Positions 52,434 to 61,209 of a stretch of DNA of 64,000 nt are shown here, in pieces (positions within the stretch are counted from its first letter, which is position 1; each line of letters starts with the position of its first letter). Position numbers and translations under genes: made by a program. This DNA is from an uncultured Sutterella sp. GTDB lineage: Bacteria > Pseudomonadota > Gammaproteobacteria > Burkholderiales > Burkholderiaceae_F. Location of the stretch: assembly GCA_902463725.1 (NCBI GenBank), contig CABQGK010000001.1, positions 62,001 through 126,000 of the forward strand. The letters are read 5' to 3'. Under the pieces are notes generated by a model. The model was given only the letters and a program-made list of their open reading frames with translations, made no database searches and was not told the origin of the DNA.

Positions 52434-53690
52434 ATGAAAGAAGATCAACAGAAGCCGCACCAGCCTTGGCAGGCTGTGCTCGCGATCTTGACAACAAGCG
52501 CGGTTCTCATGAGTGTCAGCTATACCATGCTGATTCCCTTTCTGCCTGTGTACCTTATTGAGGAGTTGCATGTCGCAGCTGACAAGGCCAATCTCTGGAG
52601 TGGCGTGATCTTTTCAATTAGCTTTCTCATTTCTGGGATCATGGCGCCGATTTGGGGCGCGATTGCTGACAAAAAATCCCGCAAACTCATGGCGGTTCGT
52701 GCTGCGATTCTGCTTTCCGTGTCCTATGGGCTCGGCGGTATCGTGCAAAACGAGTGGCAATTGCTCTTTATGAGAGCCTTTCAGGGGTTTGCTGCTGGCC
52801 TTTGGCCCGCGTGCTTGGCGTTGATGGCGAGCTACGCGCCGCAACAGAAGCTCGGGTTCTGCATGTCCATCATGCAGGGGGCAATGACGGCGGGTGGTGT
52901 GCTTGGGCCGCTGGCTGGCGGCAGTCTCGCACACTGGTTTGGTATGCGCATGACGTTCTTCTTGGGCGCAGCCTTCCTCTTTGCCATCACCATTATCCTC
53001 ATGCTCTACATCAAGGAGCCGCCTAAGAAGGCGTCGGCGAAGTCGGAAAGCAAAACGGCTGAAAGTCGCGAGGAGACTCCCAAGAAGGTGGCGCTCACCA
53101 AGATTCCTGTGGTTCGTCGCATGTTGCTAGCGGCAGCCGTCGCGCAGCTCAGCCTATTGCTCGTGCAACCCATCATGCCGATGTACATCGGAGAGCTCTC
53201 GGGACATCAGGGTGACATTGTGCTTGTGACAGGGATTGTGTTCTCTGCGGTGGGGCTCTCAGGGGTGATTGCCGCACCTATTTGGGGGATTGTCTCTGAG
53301 AAGATCGGTTTCCGACCGGCGCTTTACTCGGCGCTTTTTGGCGCAGCGGTCCTCAATATGGGGCAGGCGATTCCAGAGTCGTTGCTTGGGTTTTCTTCGT
53401 GGCGCTTCTTGGGGGGCTTAGCCTTTGCGGGCGTTTTCCCCATGATTAATTCGATTCTCACGATGAGTACGCCCCCAGAGAGTCGTGGTCGTATTTTCGG
53501 GCTCTCCTATACGGCGCAGCAGGTCGGTAACGTTATCGGGCCGATTTTGGGGGGCGCCATTGGTATCTATCTGCCGCTCAAATGGGTGGTTTTCCTTTCG
53601 GGGCTGGTGCTACTGCCGATTGCGATTTATTTGTGGATGAAGCGTCCCGTCGTCGAGGCCTCGTCGCGCGGCGAAGAGATGCCACTTTGA
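52434..53690 (+). CDS. MdtG-like major facilitator efflux transporter
   Basis: 418 residues from the ATG at 52434, with 12 predicted helices. Early motifs closely follow E. coli MdtG: PFLPVYLIEEL, NLWSGVIFSISFL, PIWGAIADKKSRKLM (MFS motif A, about residues 75-90) and MRAFQGFAAGLWP. A charged cytoplasmic loop (KASAKSESKTAESREETPKK) separates the two six-helix halves. MdtG-type pumps export drugs or small metabolites; the substrate is unknown. The upstream region is complex: a candidate RNA, a 9-7-9 inverted repeat, a TAGGG-type palindrome and a hairpin. Confidence 0.9.
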   Translation: MKEDQQKPHQPWQAVLAILTTSAVLMSVSYTMLIPFLPVYLIEELHVAADKANLWSGVIFSISFLISGIMAPIWGAIADKKSRKLMAVRAAILLSVSYGLGGIVQNEWQLLFMRAFQGFAAGLWPACLALMASYAPQQKLGFCMSIMQGAMTAGGVLGPLAGGSLAHWFGMRMTFFLGAAFLFAITIILMLYIKEPPKKASAKSESKTAESREETPKKVALTKIPVVRRMLLAAAVAQLSLLLVQPIMPMYIGELSGHQGDIVLVTGIVFSAVGLSGVIAAPIWGIVSEKIGFRPALYSALFGAAVLNMGQAIPESLLGFSSWRFLGGLAFAGVFPMINSILTMSTPPESRGRIFGLSYTAQQVGNVIGPILGGAIGIYLPLKWVVFLSGLVLLPIAIYLWMKRPVVEASSRGEEMPL

Positions 53691-53838
53691 AGCGAAAACT
53701 CTCGAGCCTATTAAGTTTCTAAGAAACCGCCTGTAGACGGTATGGAAAATAGGTGTCAGCCTGATAAAATGGGCGCCGTTACGACACAATGGAATGCATG
53801 CTGTTTCCCTGCGTTGTGCGCGGCATGCAAGCAGAACA

Positions 53839-56094
53839 ATGGATACTTTCATACTTGCCGTACTTTGCCTTTTAGGGGCACTGGCTATCATCGACCTGTT
53901 TGTGGGCGTCAGTAACGATGCCGTCAACTTTTTAAATTCAGCCGTCGGCAGCCGTGCTGCCCCTTTTTGGGTGGTGATGACGGTCGCGAGCGTTGCGGTG
54001 CTCACGGGCGCAACCTTCTCCTCTGGGATGATGGAGGTCGCCAAGACTGGGGTACTACAACCCGAGCACTTTACGTTTGCTGAAGTGATCGTGGTCTTTA
54101 CGGCCGTGATGGTAACCGATGTATTGCTACTCAATACTTTCAATTCGTTAGGGTTACCAACATCGACCACGGTCTCGATCGTCTTTGAGCTACTGGGCGG
54201 CGCAACGGCCATGGCCTGCTACAAAGTTTGGTCCAGTGGGGCACCCTTTACCGATTTGGGGCTTTACATCAACTCTGGCAAGGCACTCGCCATGATCATG
54301 GCCATTCTGATCTCCGTCATCGTTGCCTTCATTGCCGGTCTCATCGTCCAATACCTCCTCCGTATCCTCTTTACCTTCCACTACGAACGCTATTACAAAA
54401 TCTTTGGCGGACTGTTCGCTGGCGTTTCTCTTTCCGCGGTTTTTTACTTCTTGGTGCTCAAAGGGCTTCGAGGTGCTTCGTTTATGACGCCCGAGGCAGT
54501 TGCTTGGGTCGATCAGAATTCTGAGCTTTTGCTACTCTATTGCTTTATCGCTGTGACTGTGCTCGCGCAGGGGGCGATTCTGCTCTGCCGTCTCAATATC
54601 TTCCCCTTCATTATTTTGGCGGGAACCTTTGCGCTCGCGTTCGCCTTTGCTGGCAACGACTTGGTGAACTTCGTGGGCGTGCCGCTCGCAGCGCTTGAGA
54701 GTTTCCATCTCTTTACCGCGGCGCCAGGTGCTGATGCGGCCACGTTTACGATGGAGGGATTGCGCGCACAGACCACAACCCCCACGATCTATCTTGCCGC
54801 CAGTGGCGTGGTGATGGTGCTGACACTGTGGTTTTCTAAGAAAGCGCACCGTGTCATTCGCACGTCGATTAGCTTAGCGAGCGCGACGCGAGGCGGTAAA
54901 GAGCAGTTTGGCTCCTCGTTGCCCGCGCGTATCGTGGTGCGCGGTGCTATCCGTATCAACGAGATTCTGCATCAACTGATTCCCGCGGGCATTTTTGCGC
55001 AGCTCGGTAAACGCTTTGAGGCCAAGCGTCTCAAGCCTGATGAACAGCCGCTGCCATTTGATGCTATCCGTGCGAGTGTTAACTTGGTGCTCGCCGCTGG
55101 GTTGATTGCATCGGCGACGAGCCTGAAGCTGCCGCTCTCGACGACGTATGTCACCTTTATGGTTGCCATGGGAAGCTCGCTTGCTGATGGGGCCTGGGAC
55201 CGAGAGAGCGCGGTCTATCGTATTTCTGGTGTGCTCACAGTGATTTCGGGCTGGTTCATTACGGCCTTTACGGCTTTCACAGTTTGCGCCGTCTTCTGTA
55301 GCCTCTTTATTTGGCTTGGCAAGTGGTTCATTCTCATCATGATGATTGTGGCGCTCTCATTTGTGGTGAAAACGAACTTCTTGACGAAAATGCCCACGGA
55401 AGAGGGGGCGGGGAAGATGCTCGCCAAGGGTGACAAGCAGAGCGTGCGTGAATTGCTCAACCGTTCGATCGATGACAATCTGCAGCGCACATTGAGCATT
55501 TTGGCCGATGGCCTTCGTGCGTTTTTGGCCGAAGATGAGGCGAAGCTCAAAGTGCTCAAGAGTCGTGCTGGAGCGCTCTACGATGACACGGCCACGGCGC
55601 GTGGTGACTACTACCAAATGGCCGTCGAAGGGGAGCATGGCACCAAGGCGGACCGTGACGCGCGTAATTTTTACTACCGCGCTTTCACGAGCATGAAGGA
55701 AGTGAGCCACTCACTGCGCGATCAAATGGGCGTGAGTGAAAACTACATCGCGAACTGCCACTCGCCCTTCCGCGGCGCAATGCATGATTACACTGCGCGT
55801 CTAGCTGCCGAGATCGACGGACTCAGGAAGAATTTCTCTAGCGGAGAATGCCGCCGTGTGTTGCGATTCCTTGAGGATGGACAACGACAGTTTATGACGC
55901 GTATTGCTGAGGAGCAGGTTTCGCTCAGAAAGAGTGAACTCTACCTTGGCTACATTCTCTTTACCCGTGAGGTAATTAACCGCTACCAGATGGTTAAGCT
56001 TCTGCAGCGTGAGCTCGAAAACGGGATCAACCCCAATATGCGTCAGCGTCAAGAAGCTGAACTTGTTGAACCCATTCGTCCCTCGGAGCGGTAG
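53839..56094 (+). CDS. PiT-family inorganic phosphate transporter with C-terminal helical domain
   Basis: 751 residues from the ATG at 53839. The PiT signature appears twice: FVGVSNDAVNFLNSAVGSRAA (in parts: GVSNDAVNFLNSAVG at about 23-37) and FAFAGNDLVNFVGVPLAALES (GNDLVNFVGVP). It imports phosphate with H+ or Na+. The last 240 residues after TKMPTEEGAG form a PhoU-like alpha-helical domain (LLNRSIDDNLQRTLSILADGL), giving a chain much longer than PitA (about 500). It ends just before a 16-bp bidirectional terminator shared with smpB. Confidence 0.9.
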   Translation: MDTFILAVLCLLGALAIIDLFVGVSNDAVNFLNSAVGSRAAPFWVVMTVASVAVLTGATFSSGMMEVAKTGVLQPEHFTFAEVIVVFTAVMVTDVLLLNTFNSLGLPTSTTVSIVFELLGGATAMACYKVWSSGAPFTDLGLYINSGKALAMIMAILISVIVAFIAGLIVQYLLRILFTFHYERYYKIFGGLFAGVSLSAVFYFLVLKGLRGASFMTPEAVAWVDQNSELLLLYCFIAVTVLAQGAILLCRLNIFPFIILAGTFALAFAFAGNDLVNFVGVPLAALESFHLFTAAPGADAATFTMEGLRAQTTTPTIYLAASGVVMVLTLWFSKKAHRVIRTSISLASATRGGKEQFGSSLPARIVVRGAIRINEILHQLIPAGIFAQLGKRFEAKRLKPDEQPLPFDAIRASVNLVLAAGLIASATSLKLPLSTTYVTFMVAMGSSLADGAWDRESAVYRISGVLTVISGWFITAFTAFTVCAVFCSLFIWLGKWFILIMMIVALSFVVKTNFLTKMPTEEGAGKMLAKGDKQSVRELLNRSIDDNLQRTLSILADGLRAFLAEDEAKLKVLKSRAGALYDDTATARGDYYQMAVEGEHGTKADRDARNFYYRAFTSMKEVSHSLRDQMGVSENYIANCHSPFRGAMHDYTARLAAEIDGLRKNFSSGECRRVLRFLEDGQRQFMTRIAEEQVSLRKSELYLGYILFTREVINRYQMVKLLQRELENGINPNMRQRQEAELVEPIRPSER

Positions 56095-56144
56095 AATAAC
56101 GGTTCAAAGGCCAGTGTGTCCTCTGGAGAGTAGGGGGCACACAC

Positions 56145-56182
56145 AAAACAACCCGCTGTGTTAACGCACAGCGGGTTGTTTT
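56145..56182. terminator. bidirectional terminator between the PiT gene and smpB
   Basis: A perfect 16-bp stem AAAACAACCCGCTGTG / CACAGCGGGTTGTTTT with a 6-base loop, between convergent genes. Confidence 0.95.
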
Positions 56183-56204
56183 CCTAATAGAGCAGTATTT
56201 GCGC

Positions 56205-56678
56205 TTAGCGCTCAAAGGCGCGGCGTCCTTTACTGTCGCGCTTCATGAGGCGCTCCTGTTCACGCTTCCACTCCTGTTTGCTCGCTTCGTCGCGCTTTTC
56301 AAACTCGCGTTTACCACGCGCTAAGGCGATCGTTACTTTGACGCGGTTGTTGGCGGAGAAGTGCAAGTCAAGCGGTACGAGCGTATAGCCGGCACGTTCA
56401 ACTTTGCCGATGAGTTTCATGATTTCGCGTCGGTGCATGAGCAACTTACGCGTGCGGTTACTCTCAAGCGTTTCATGCGTGCAGACTTGATCGGCAGGGG
56501 TGAGGTGGGCGTTGCAGAGGAAAAGCTCCCCTTCACGCACGTAGATGTGTGCCAAGTTGATTTGCGCGCGTGAGGCACGCACGCTTTTGACTTCCCAGCC
56601 CCGCAGCACGATCCCCGCCTCGAAGCGCTCTTCGATGACGTAGTCGTGACGGGCACGACGATTTTGAATTGCTGACAT
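56205..56678 (-). CDS. smpB: SsrA-binding protein
   Basis: 157 residues. SmpB delivers tmRNA to stalled ribosomes. Motifs: NRRARHDYVIEERFEAGIVL and GWEVKSVRASRAQINLAHIYV (in parts: GWEVKSVRASRAQINLAH), HDRRELL-like HRREIMKLIGKVERAG, and the basic C-terminal tail with LARGKREFEKRDEASKQEW. It is intact. In many proteobacteria ratA and rnfH follow divergently; here rnfH is next and ratA is absent. Confidence 0.97.
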   Translation of the reverse strand: MSAIQNRRARHDYVIEERFEAGIVLRGWEVKSVRASRAQINLAHIYVREGELFLCNAHLTPADQVCTHETLESNRTRKLLMHRREIMKLIGKVERAGYTLVPLDLHFSANNRVKVTIALARGKREFEKRDEASKQEWKREQERLMKRDSKGRRAFER

Positions 56679-56874
56679 AATGTGTGATCTTCAGTATGAG
56701 TTGACGTAATGGGCGCGACAGTGGTGAGCAGAGCTCCCGCTGCTGAAGGCTGGCGCCCAAACTTGTTGGAAGTGCGCTGATTGCGTTTACTTCCAGGCTG
56801 TGAGATAGAGTGAATTGTAGCGGTTTTTGTTGCTCGGTCAGCAACTCGGGTGACTTTTGATTGGTGAGGGTGCG

Positions 56875-57198
56875 GTGAAAATCACGATTGTCGAAGTGGG
56901 GGAGAGCTCCCCCGAGGAACTTCAATTGACGCTGCCCGAGGGCGCAGATATTGCGGCGGCGATTAGTGCGGCAGGTCTTTCTTACAATGAAAGCGATGCG
57001 GTAAGCCTTTGGGGGCGTCGCGCGCATTGGGATACGCCGCTGATGGAGGGTGCACGCGTCGAACTTGCGCGCGCCCTGCGCTGTGATCCTAAGCGGGTGC
57101 GGCGCGAGCACGCTGCAGCACAAGGTGACATCCGTATTGTGACGCGCGGCAAAGGGCGCCACGGCGGGCGCAGGCGCGAAGAGACGCCGAACGATTAA
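56875..57198 (+). CDS. rnfH: RnfH (UPF0125) family protein
   Basis: 107 residues from the GTG at 56875, which follows GTGAGGG; a TTG 18 bases upstream is an alternative. The ubiquitin-like fold of RnfH is visible in ITIVEVGESSPEELQLTLPEG, SDAVSLWGRRAHWDTPLMEGARVELARAL (in parts: VSLWGRRAHWDTPL, RVELARALRCDPK). The C-terminal 15 residues are Gly/Arg-rich. Function is poorly defined in the family; it was named for links to the Rnf complex. It is divergent from smpB across a 196-base gap. Confidence 0.85.
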   Translation: MKITIVEVGESSPEELQLTLPEGADIAAAISAAGLSYNESDAVSLWGRRAHWDTPLMEGARVELARALRCDPKRVRREHAAAQGDIRIVTRGKGRHGGRRREETPND

Positions 57199-57600
57199 CG
57201 CCGCCAGCGCGTGCCGCCCCTCGCAAGCGTTACCGCCTCTTTGAGTTTATGGCGCTCAGTGTAAGCGTTAAGCACGCTAAGCGCAGCGTGCACTTGGTCG
57301 CGCGAACTTCGCCACAAGTTGTTACAATGGCGGCTAGCTAGTCGAACAGATTGGTCCAGGCCGATCATCCAAACAACAGCAATAAGAGCTCTGCGCCACG
57401 ATGCGCACCCTTTGACAGAAAAACCTCTACCCACGCTAATTTCCCCAAGCGCGGCAGTTCAGTGCGCGCTTTTCGGTGTGCGGTGAAAAACTCACACAAA
57501 CAACTGTCAGAGGCGTTTTTGAGCCACATTGGGTTTCACATGCCCCTGTTGGATCGCCTTGGATTTTCCCTTGAAAAAATTTGCACAAGGAACTCTTAAA
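57199..57600. other. gene-free spacer upstream of the AGCS symporter
   Basis: 400 bases. A hairpin GCACGCT / AGCGTGC lies at 57272-57291, without a T-run on either strand. TACAAT at 57323-57328 is a possible -10, which would give a leader of about 265 bases. I looked for glycine-riboswitch sequence and did not find the conserved core. Frames of 79-82 codons on both strands look spurious. Confidence 0.4.
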
Positions 57601-59031
57601 GTGGATTGGTTGAGTGAAATTGTCTCCGTACTAAACGGATACTTGTGGTCCTACATTTTGATTGCCATGCTCATTGGCTTGGGCCTGTGGTTTACGGTTC
57701 GCACAAAGTTTGTCCAGATCACGCAGTTGCGTGAAATGTTCCGCCTTGTGACCGAAGGCGCGACCGCTAAGCCGCGTGCGGGGCACATCTCGACGTTTCA
57801 AGCCTTCTGTGTGTCGACGGCCTCTCGTGTAGGCGTTGGCAACATTGCAGGTATTGCGATTGCGGTGGTGGCGGGTGGCCCTGGCGCCATTTTCTGGATG
57901 TGGGTCATTGCGACCATCGGTGCGGCCACGGGGTTTGTCGAGTCGACGCTCGCACAGATCTATAAGGTGCCGCGTCAGGGTGGCGGCTTTTTGGGTGGCC
58001 CAGCGTACTACATCGGCAACGTGTTGCGTAGTCCGTTCTTTGCTTGGCTCTTTGCGGTACTGATCTCGGTGACCTACGGCCTGATCTTTAATTCCGTACA
58101 GGCCAATACGATTGCCGCTTCGATTCATACCACCTTCTCCGTGGATCCTCAGACCACGGGTATTGCGATTGCGGCCTTTACCGCGTTGGTGATTTTTGGC
58201 GGCATGACGCGTATTGCTAAGGTGGTGGGACTTATGGTGCCTTTTATGGCATGTGCCTATCTGCTTGTGGCGATCATCGTTACCGTGATGAACATCACCA
58301 TGGTGCCTGCGGTGTTTGCGCAGATCTTTAAGGCCGCTTTCGGTCTTGATGCCGCGATCGGTGCTGGCATTGGTGTGGCGATGATGACCGGTATTAAGCG
58401 CGGGCTCTTCTCCAACGAAGCAGGTATGGGTGCTGTGCCGAATGCGGCAGCCGCAGCTGATGCGACGCACCCTGTGAAGCAGGGGCTTGTGCAGGCGCTT
58501 GGTGTGTATTTCGACACGCTCCTTGTGTGCACGGCCTCGGCCATGTTGGTGCTCCTTTCGCCTGATTGGGCGAGCTCTGGCAAGACGGGTATTGAACTCG
58601 TGCAGCTCGTGCTGAAGGGTCAGCTTGGCGGCTGGACGAGCTACTTCATTTCGATCGTGGTGCTCTTCTTTGCGTTTAGCTCCATCATCGGTAACTACTT
58701 CTACGGCGAAATCAACATGGACTTCATCAGCAAGAGCCCTTGGGCTCTGCAGATCTTCCGTCTGTTTGTCGTGATCATGGTGTATGTGGGCTCGGTGGCT
58801 AAGCTCTCCTTTGTGTGGGACCTCGCTGACCTCTTTATGGCGCTCATGGCTATGCTCAACCTCGTGGCGATTGCGCTGCTTGGTAAGTATGCGTTTGTGG
58901 CCATGAACGACTACCTTAAGCAGAAGAATGCGGGTGTGCGTAACCCTGAATTCGATCCGAAGGTGATGCCCGATCAGACGGGTATCCTCTGCTGGCCGCG
59001 CCATAAGGATGAAGAACTTGTTCAGGACTAA
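57601..59031 (+). CDS. sodium:alanine/glycine symporter (AGCS family)
   Basis: 476 residues from the GTG at 57601 (VDWLSEIVSVLNGYLWSY), which follows AAGGAACTC; the longer ATG frame upstream adds non-homologous residues. About 11 helices. AGCS signatures: GVGNIAGIAIAVVAGGPGAIFWMW (in parts: GVGNIAGIAIAVVAGGPG near 78-95), GGPAYYIGNVL, and KRGLFSNEAGMGAVPNAAAA. It takes up alanine, glycine or D-alanine with Na+. A clear terminator follows at 59064-59102. Confidence 0.92.
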   Translation: MDWLSEIVSVLNGYLWSYILIAMLIGLGLWFTVRTKFVQITQLREMFRLVTEGATAKPRAGHISTFQAFCVSTASRVGVGNIAGIAIAVVAGGPGAIFWMWVIATIGAATGFVESTLAQIYKVPRQGGGFLGGPAYYIGNVLRSPFFAWLFAVLISVTYGLIFNSVQANTIAASIHTTFSVDPQTTGIAIAAFTALVIFGGMTRIAKVVGLMVPFMACAYLLVAIIVTVMNITMVPAVFAQIFKAAFGLDAAIGAGIGVAMMTGIKRGLFSNEAGMGAVPNAAAAADATHPVKQGLVQALGVYFDTLLVCTASAMLVLLSPDWASSGKTGIELVQLVLKGQLGGWTSYFISIVVLFFAFSSIIGNYFYGEINMDFISKSPWALQIFRLFVVIMVYVGSVAKLSFVWDLADLFMALMAMLNLVAIALLGKYAFVAMNDYLKQKNAGVRNPEFDPKVMPDQTGILCWPRHKDEELVQD

Positions 59032-59063
59032 GTTAATCTGATCTCTGAGAGGTTTTACGCTTC

Positions 59064-59102
59064 GGGCGGATGCTCCTTTTATTTGGAACGTCCGCCCTTT
59101 TT
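59064..59102 (+). terminator. intrinsic terminator after the AGCS symporter
   Basis: GGGCGGA (59064-59070) pairs with TCCGCCC (59091-59097), with an inner TCC/GGA, followed by five T. Confidence 0.9.
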
Positions 59103-59103
59103 A

Positions 59104-59507
59104 TTGCCCCTGAGCAATGACCTAACTCCCTCCCTCCCATTCGGGAGGGGTGTAGTTACCTCCCTCAGGAATTAGTGCAAAAGAACTAATACTTATGTAA
59201 AGCGTTGATATTGCTAAGAAATTATTAGATATATAGGGTTTTCCCTAGCCATTACCAACGGACTATTCCCCTATTCTTAACGCTCCCTTAAACTTAAGGG
59301 CATAGGTGAGAGGGCGTTTTAGCGCTCTTTTACTTAATACCGTGCGACACACGGAAATTAAGGCCAACACCCCAAAGCGTTCATGACACGCCGCCGATCC
59401 AAGCCGGTGTCCATGAATGGCGGTTGGAATCCCATCGCCTAACCCGTTACCCAAGAGCGGGTTTGTCATGTGAGTAGGGAATGCAAATACCACCCCAAGG
59501 AGAAACT
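59104..59507 (+). promoter_or_regulatory. long structured upstream region of the nitrite reductase gene
   Basis: About 400 bases without a gene. In order it holds CTCCC/GGGAG (near 59131-59148), the TAGGG-TTTT-CCCTA site at 59234-59247 and CCCTTAA/TTAAGGG inside AACGCTC/GAGgGCGTT (about 59278-59318). CCGTG/CACGG (59340-59354), TTCATG+ACAC / GTGT+c+CATGAA (59380-59417) and AACCCG/CGGGTT (59441-59465) follow. If transcription starts after the TAGGG site, the mRNA leader would be over 200 bases and contain four hairpins. I recognise no known riboswitch. Confidence 0.45.
59234..59247 (+). promoter_or_regulatory. palindromic operator candidate TAGGG-N4-CCCTA, site 4
   Basis: TAGGGTTTTCCCTA, identical to site 2, 260 bases before the nitrite reductase start codon. 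A TATTCC hexamer 16 bases downstream could be the -10 of a promoter with a long leader. Confidence 0.55.
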
Positions 59508-61142
59508 ATGTCTAAACTCAACATGAAGCCGCTTGCGCTTGCCGTAGCCCTTTTCGGGCTTTGGATGAGTGCACCGGCTGAGGCTGCCAATAACAATGCA
59601 GTTTGTGCTGGCTGCCATGCCACCATCGCAAAGGATCATGCGGGTGCGGTGCACGCCAAGATTGACTGCGCATCCTGCCACCCTGGTACGCAAGATCACC
59701 TGAAGAATGTTAAGTCGCGTCCGCAGACCAATATGGATCCTGCCAATTGCGGCGGCTGCCATCAGGAACAGTACAAGAGCCTCTTTACCATGTCCGACAA
59801 GGGTGCTCGTCTTTCCAAGAAGGAAATGACGGGTCCCGCGCCTGACCCCTTCTTTGACCGTGCGCTCGGTGCGCATGGCTTCACGAAGGAGCACGATGAG
59901 CCGCGTGGCCACGGCATGATGGTGATCGACCAGTTTGCGGTTGATCGCGCGTTCGGCGGTCGCTTCCAGCCCAAGGATGGCTGGCTCTACTCGACGTTGC
60001 CTGACGGCAAGAGCTACAAGGCTTGGGATGTGCTGAAGGATCTGGAACCGGACTCCACGGGTCAGAAGAGCTTCAAGCCGGGGACGGCCACGGCTGCGAA
60101 CGCGGTTTGCTGGTCCTGCAAGAGCTCCGATGCGATGCTCGATTGGGCTTACATGGGCGATAAGGTTGACGGTGCCAAGTGGAACCGTGGCTCTGACCCT
60201 GTGGCGCTCGTTCGTACCGTCCAGCACGCCATCAACTGCAATATCTGCCACGATCCGCACTCGGCCAAGCCGCGTATTCAGCGCGATGCGTTGATTGATG
60301 CGATGACCCGTGACGATGATGCCAACGTCTATAAGACCAATGCGGCGAATCAGACGACGGTTGAAGTCCGTGACGCTGGCGTGCGTGGCTTTACGCGTAA
60401 GCTTGGCTACCTCGGCCGCTCTGACTCTCGTTTGATGTGCGCACAGTGCCACGTCGAATACGTTTGCAACCCTGGTATCGATGCCAAGACGGGTGAGAAG
60501 ATTGGCTTTGATAATCGCCTCACGAACCACTTCCCGTGGAAGAATGCCGACCAGATCGACGCTTACTACGATAAGATCGGCTTCCGTGACTTTAAGCACA
60601 ATCGCACTGGTGCGTTGCTCGTGAAGATGCAGCACCCTGACAGCGAAACGTTCTTTGGTTCGACCCACGACAAGGCTGGTGCGGAATGCGCGACCTGCCA
60701 TATGCCGAAGGTCAAGGATAAGAACGGCAAGACCTACACCCTGCACTGGGCTACGTCGCCGAAGCACTACATCAAGGAAACCTGCTTGACCTGCCATAAG
60801 GACAAGACGGAAAAGCAGATGGTTACCGCCATCGACACGATGAAGAATCACTTCCGCGGCAAACTGCGCGAAACCGAAGCCCGTATGGACGACATGTTTG
60901 ATGCGTTCGATATGGCAAAGGTCGCGGGTGTTGACGAAAAGGTTCTGGATGAAGCCCGTAAGCTGCACTCCACCGCCCACCTCAACTGGGAATACTGGAC
61001 GGCTGTGAACGGTGCGTACTTCCACAATCATGAAATGGCTGTTCGCAGTCTTGCCAAGGCTGCCAAGGCGGCAAGCGACGCTAGTGCGCTGCTTCGCAAG
61101 GCCATCGATGAGAAGAATGCTCAGAACGCGCAGAAGAAGTAA
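59508..61142 (+). CDS. octaheme cytochrome c nitrite reductase (ammonia-forming)
   Basis: 544 residues from the ATG at 59508 behind AAGGAG. A signal peptide ends near APAEA, so the protein is periplasmic. Eight heme-c sites are present: CxxCH at Cys33, 54, 81, 244, 311, 394 and 426 and the catalytic CxxCK at Cys201-Lys205 (CWSCK). NrfA has only five; the three extra N-terminal hemes and a CxxCK in fourth place are the plan of octaheme nitrite reductases such as TvNiR. The active-site set is present: Lys205, Tyr318 and His376 (QHP). Tyr318-Val-Cys320 reproduces the Tyr-x-Cys pair that is cross-linked in TvNiR. It reduces nitrite to ammonium with six electrons. No nrfH or nrfB is adjacent; ccmI follows. 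Confidence 0.92.
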   Translation: MSKLNMKPLALAVALFGLWMSAPAEAANNNAVCAGCHATIAKDHAGAVHAKIDCASCHPGTQDHLKNVKSRPQTNMDPANCGGCHQEQYKSLFTMSDKGARLSKKEMTGPAPDPFFDRALGAHGFTKEHDEPRGHGMMVIDQFAVDRAFGGRFQPKDGWLYSTLPDGKSYKAWDVLKDLEPDSTGQKSFKPGTATAANAVCWSCKSSDAMLDWAYMGDKVDGAKWNRGSDPVALVRTVQHAINCNICHDPHSAKPRIQRDALIDAMTRDDDANVYKTNAANQTTVEVRDAGVRGFTRKLGYLGRSDSRLMCAQCHVEYVCNPGIDAKTGEKIGFDNRLTNHFPWKNADQIDAYYDKIGFRDFKHNRTGALLVKMQHPDSETFFGSTHDKAGAECATCHMPKVKDKNGKTYTLHWATSPKHYIKETCLTCHKDKTEKQMVTAIDTMKNHFRGKLRETEARMDDMFDAFDMAKVAGVDEKVLDEARKLHSTAHLNWEYWTAVNGAYFHNHEMAVRSLAKAAKAASDASALLRKAIDEKNAQNAQKK

Positions 61143-61167
61143 AACTCCTGCCATCTGACTAACGCTC

Positions 61168-61209
61168 AAAGCGGGCGGGGTTGCTCTCAAGGACCCCGTC
61201 CGCTTTTTC
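61168..61209 (+). terminator. intrinsic terminator after the nitrite reductase gene
   Basis: AAAGCGGGCGGGGT (61168-61181) pairs with ACCCCGtCCGCTTT (61193-61206), loop of 11, followed by TTTTT. Confidence 0.9.

Noticed and set aside
57195..57434. A 79-codon minus-strand frame between rnfH and the symporter
   Set aside because: It overlaps the rnfH stop, has no family similarity and covers the likely promoter of the symporter.
57199..57600. A glycine riboswitch before the alanine/glycine symporter
   Set aside because: The conserved riboswitch core sequences are not found; only one unrelated hairpin is present.
57631..59004. A 457-codon minus-strand frame opposite the AGCS symporter
   Set aside because: His/Arg-rich composition typical of antisense to membrane-protein codons; the sense strand is a clear family member.
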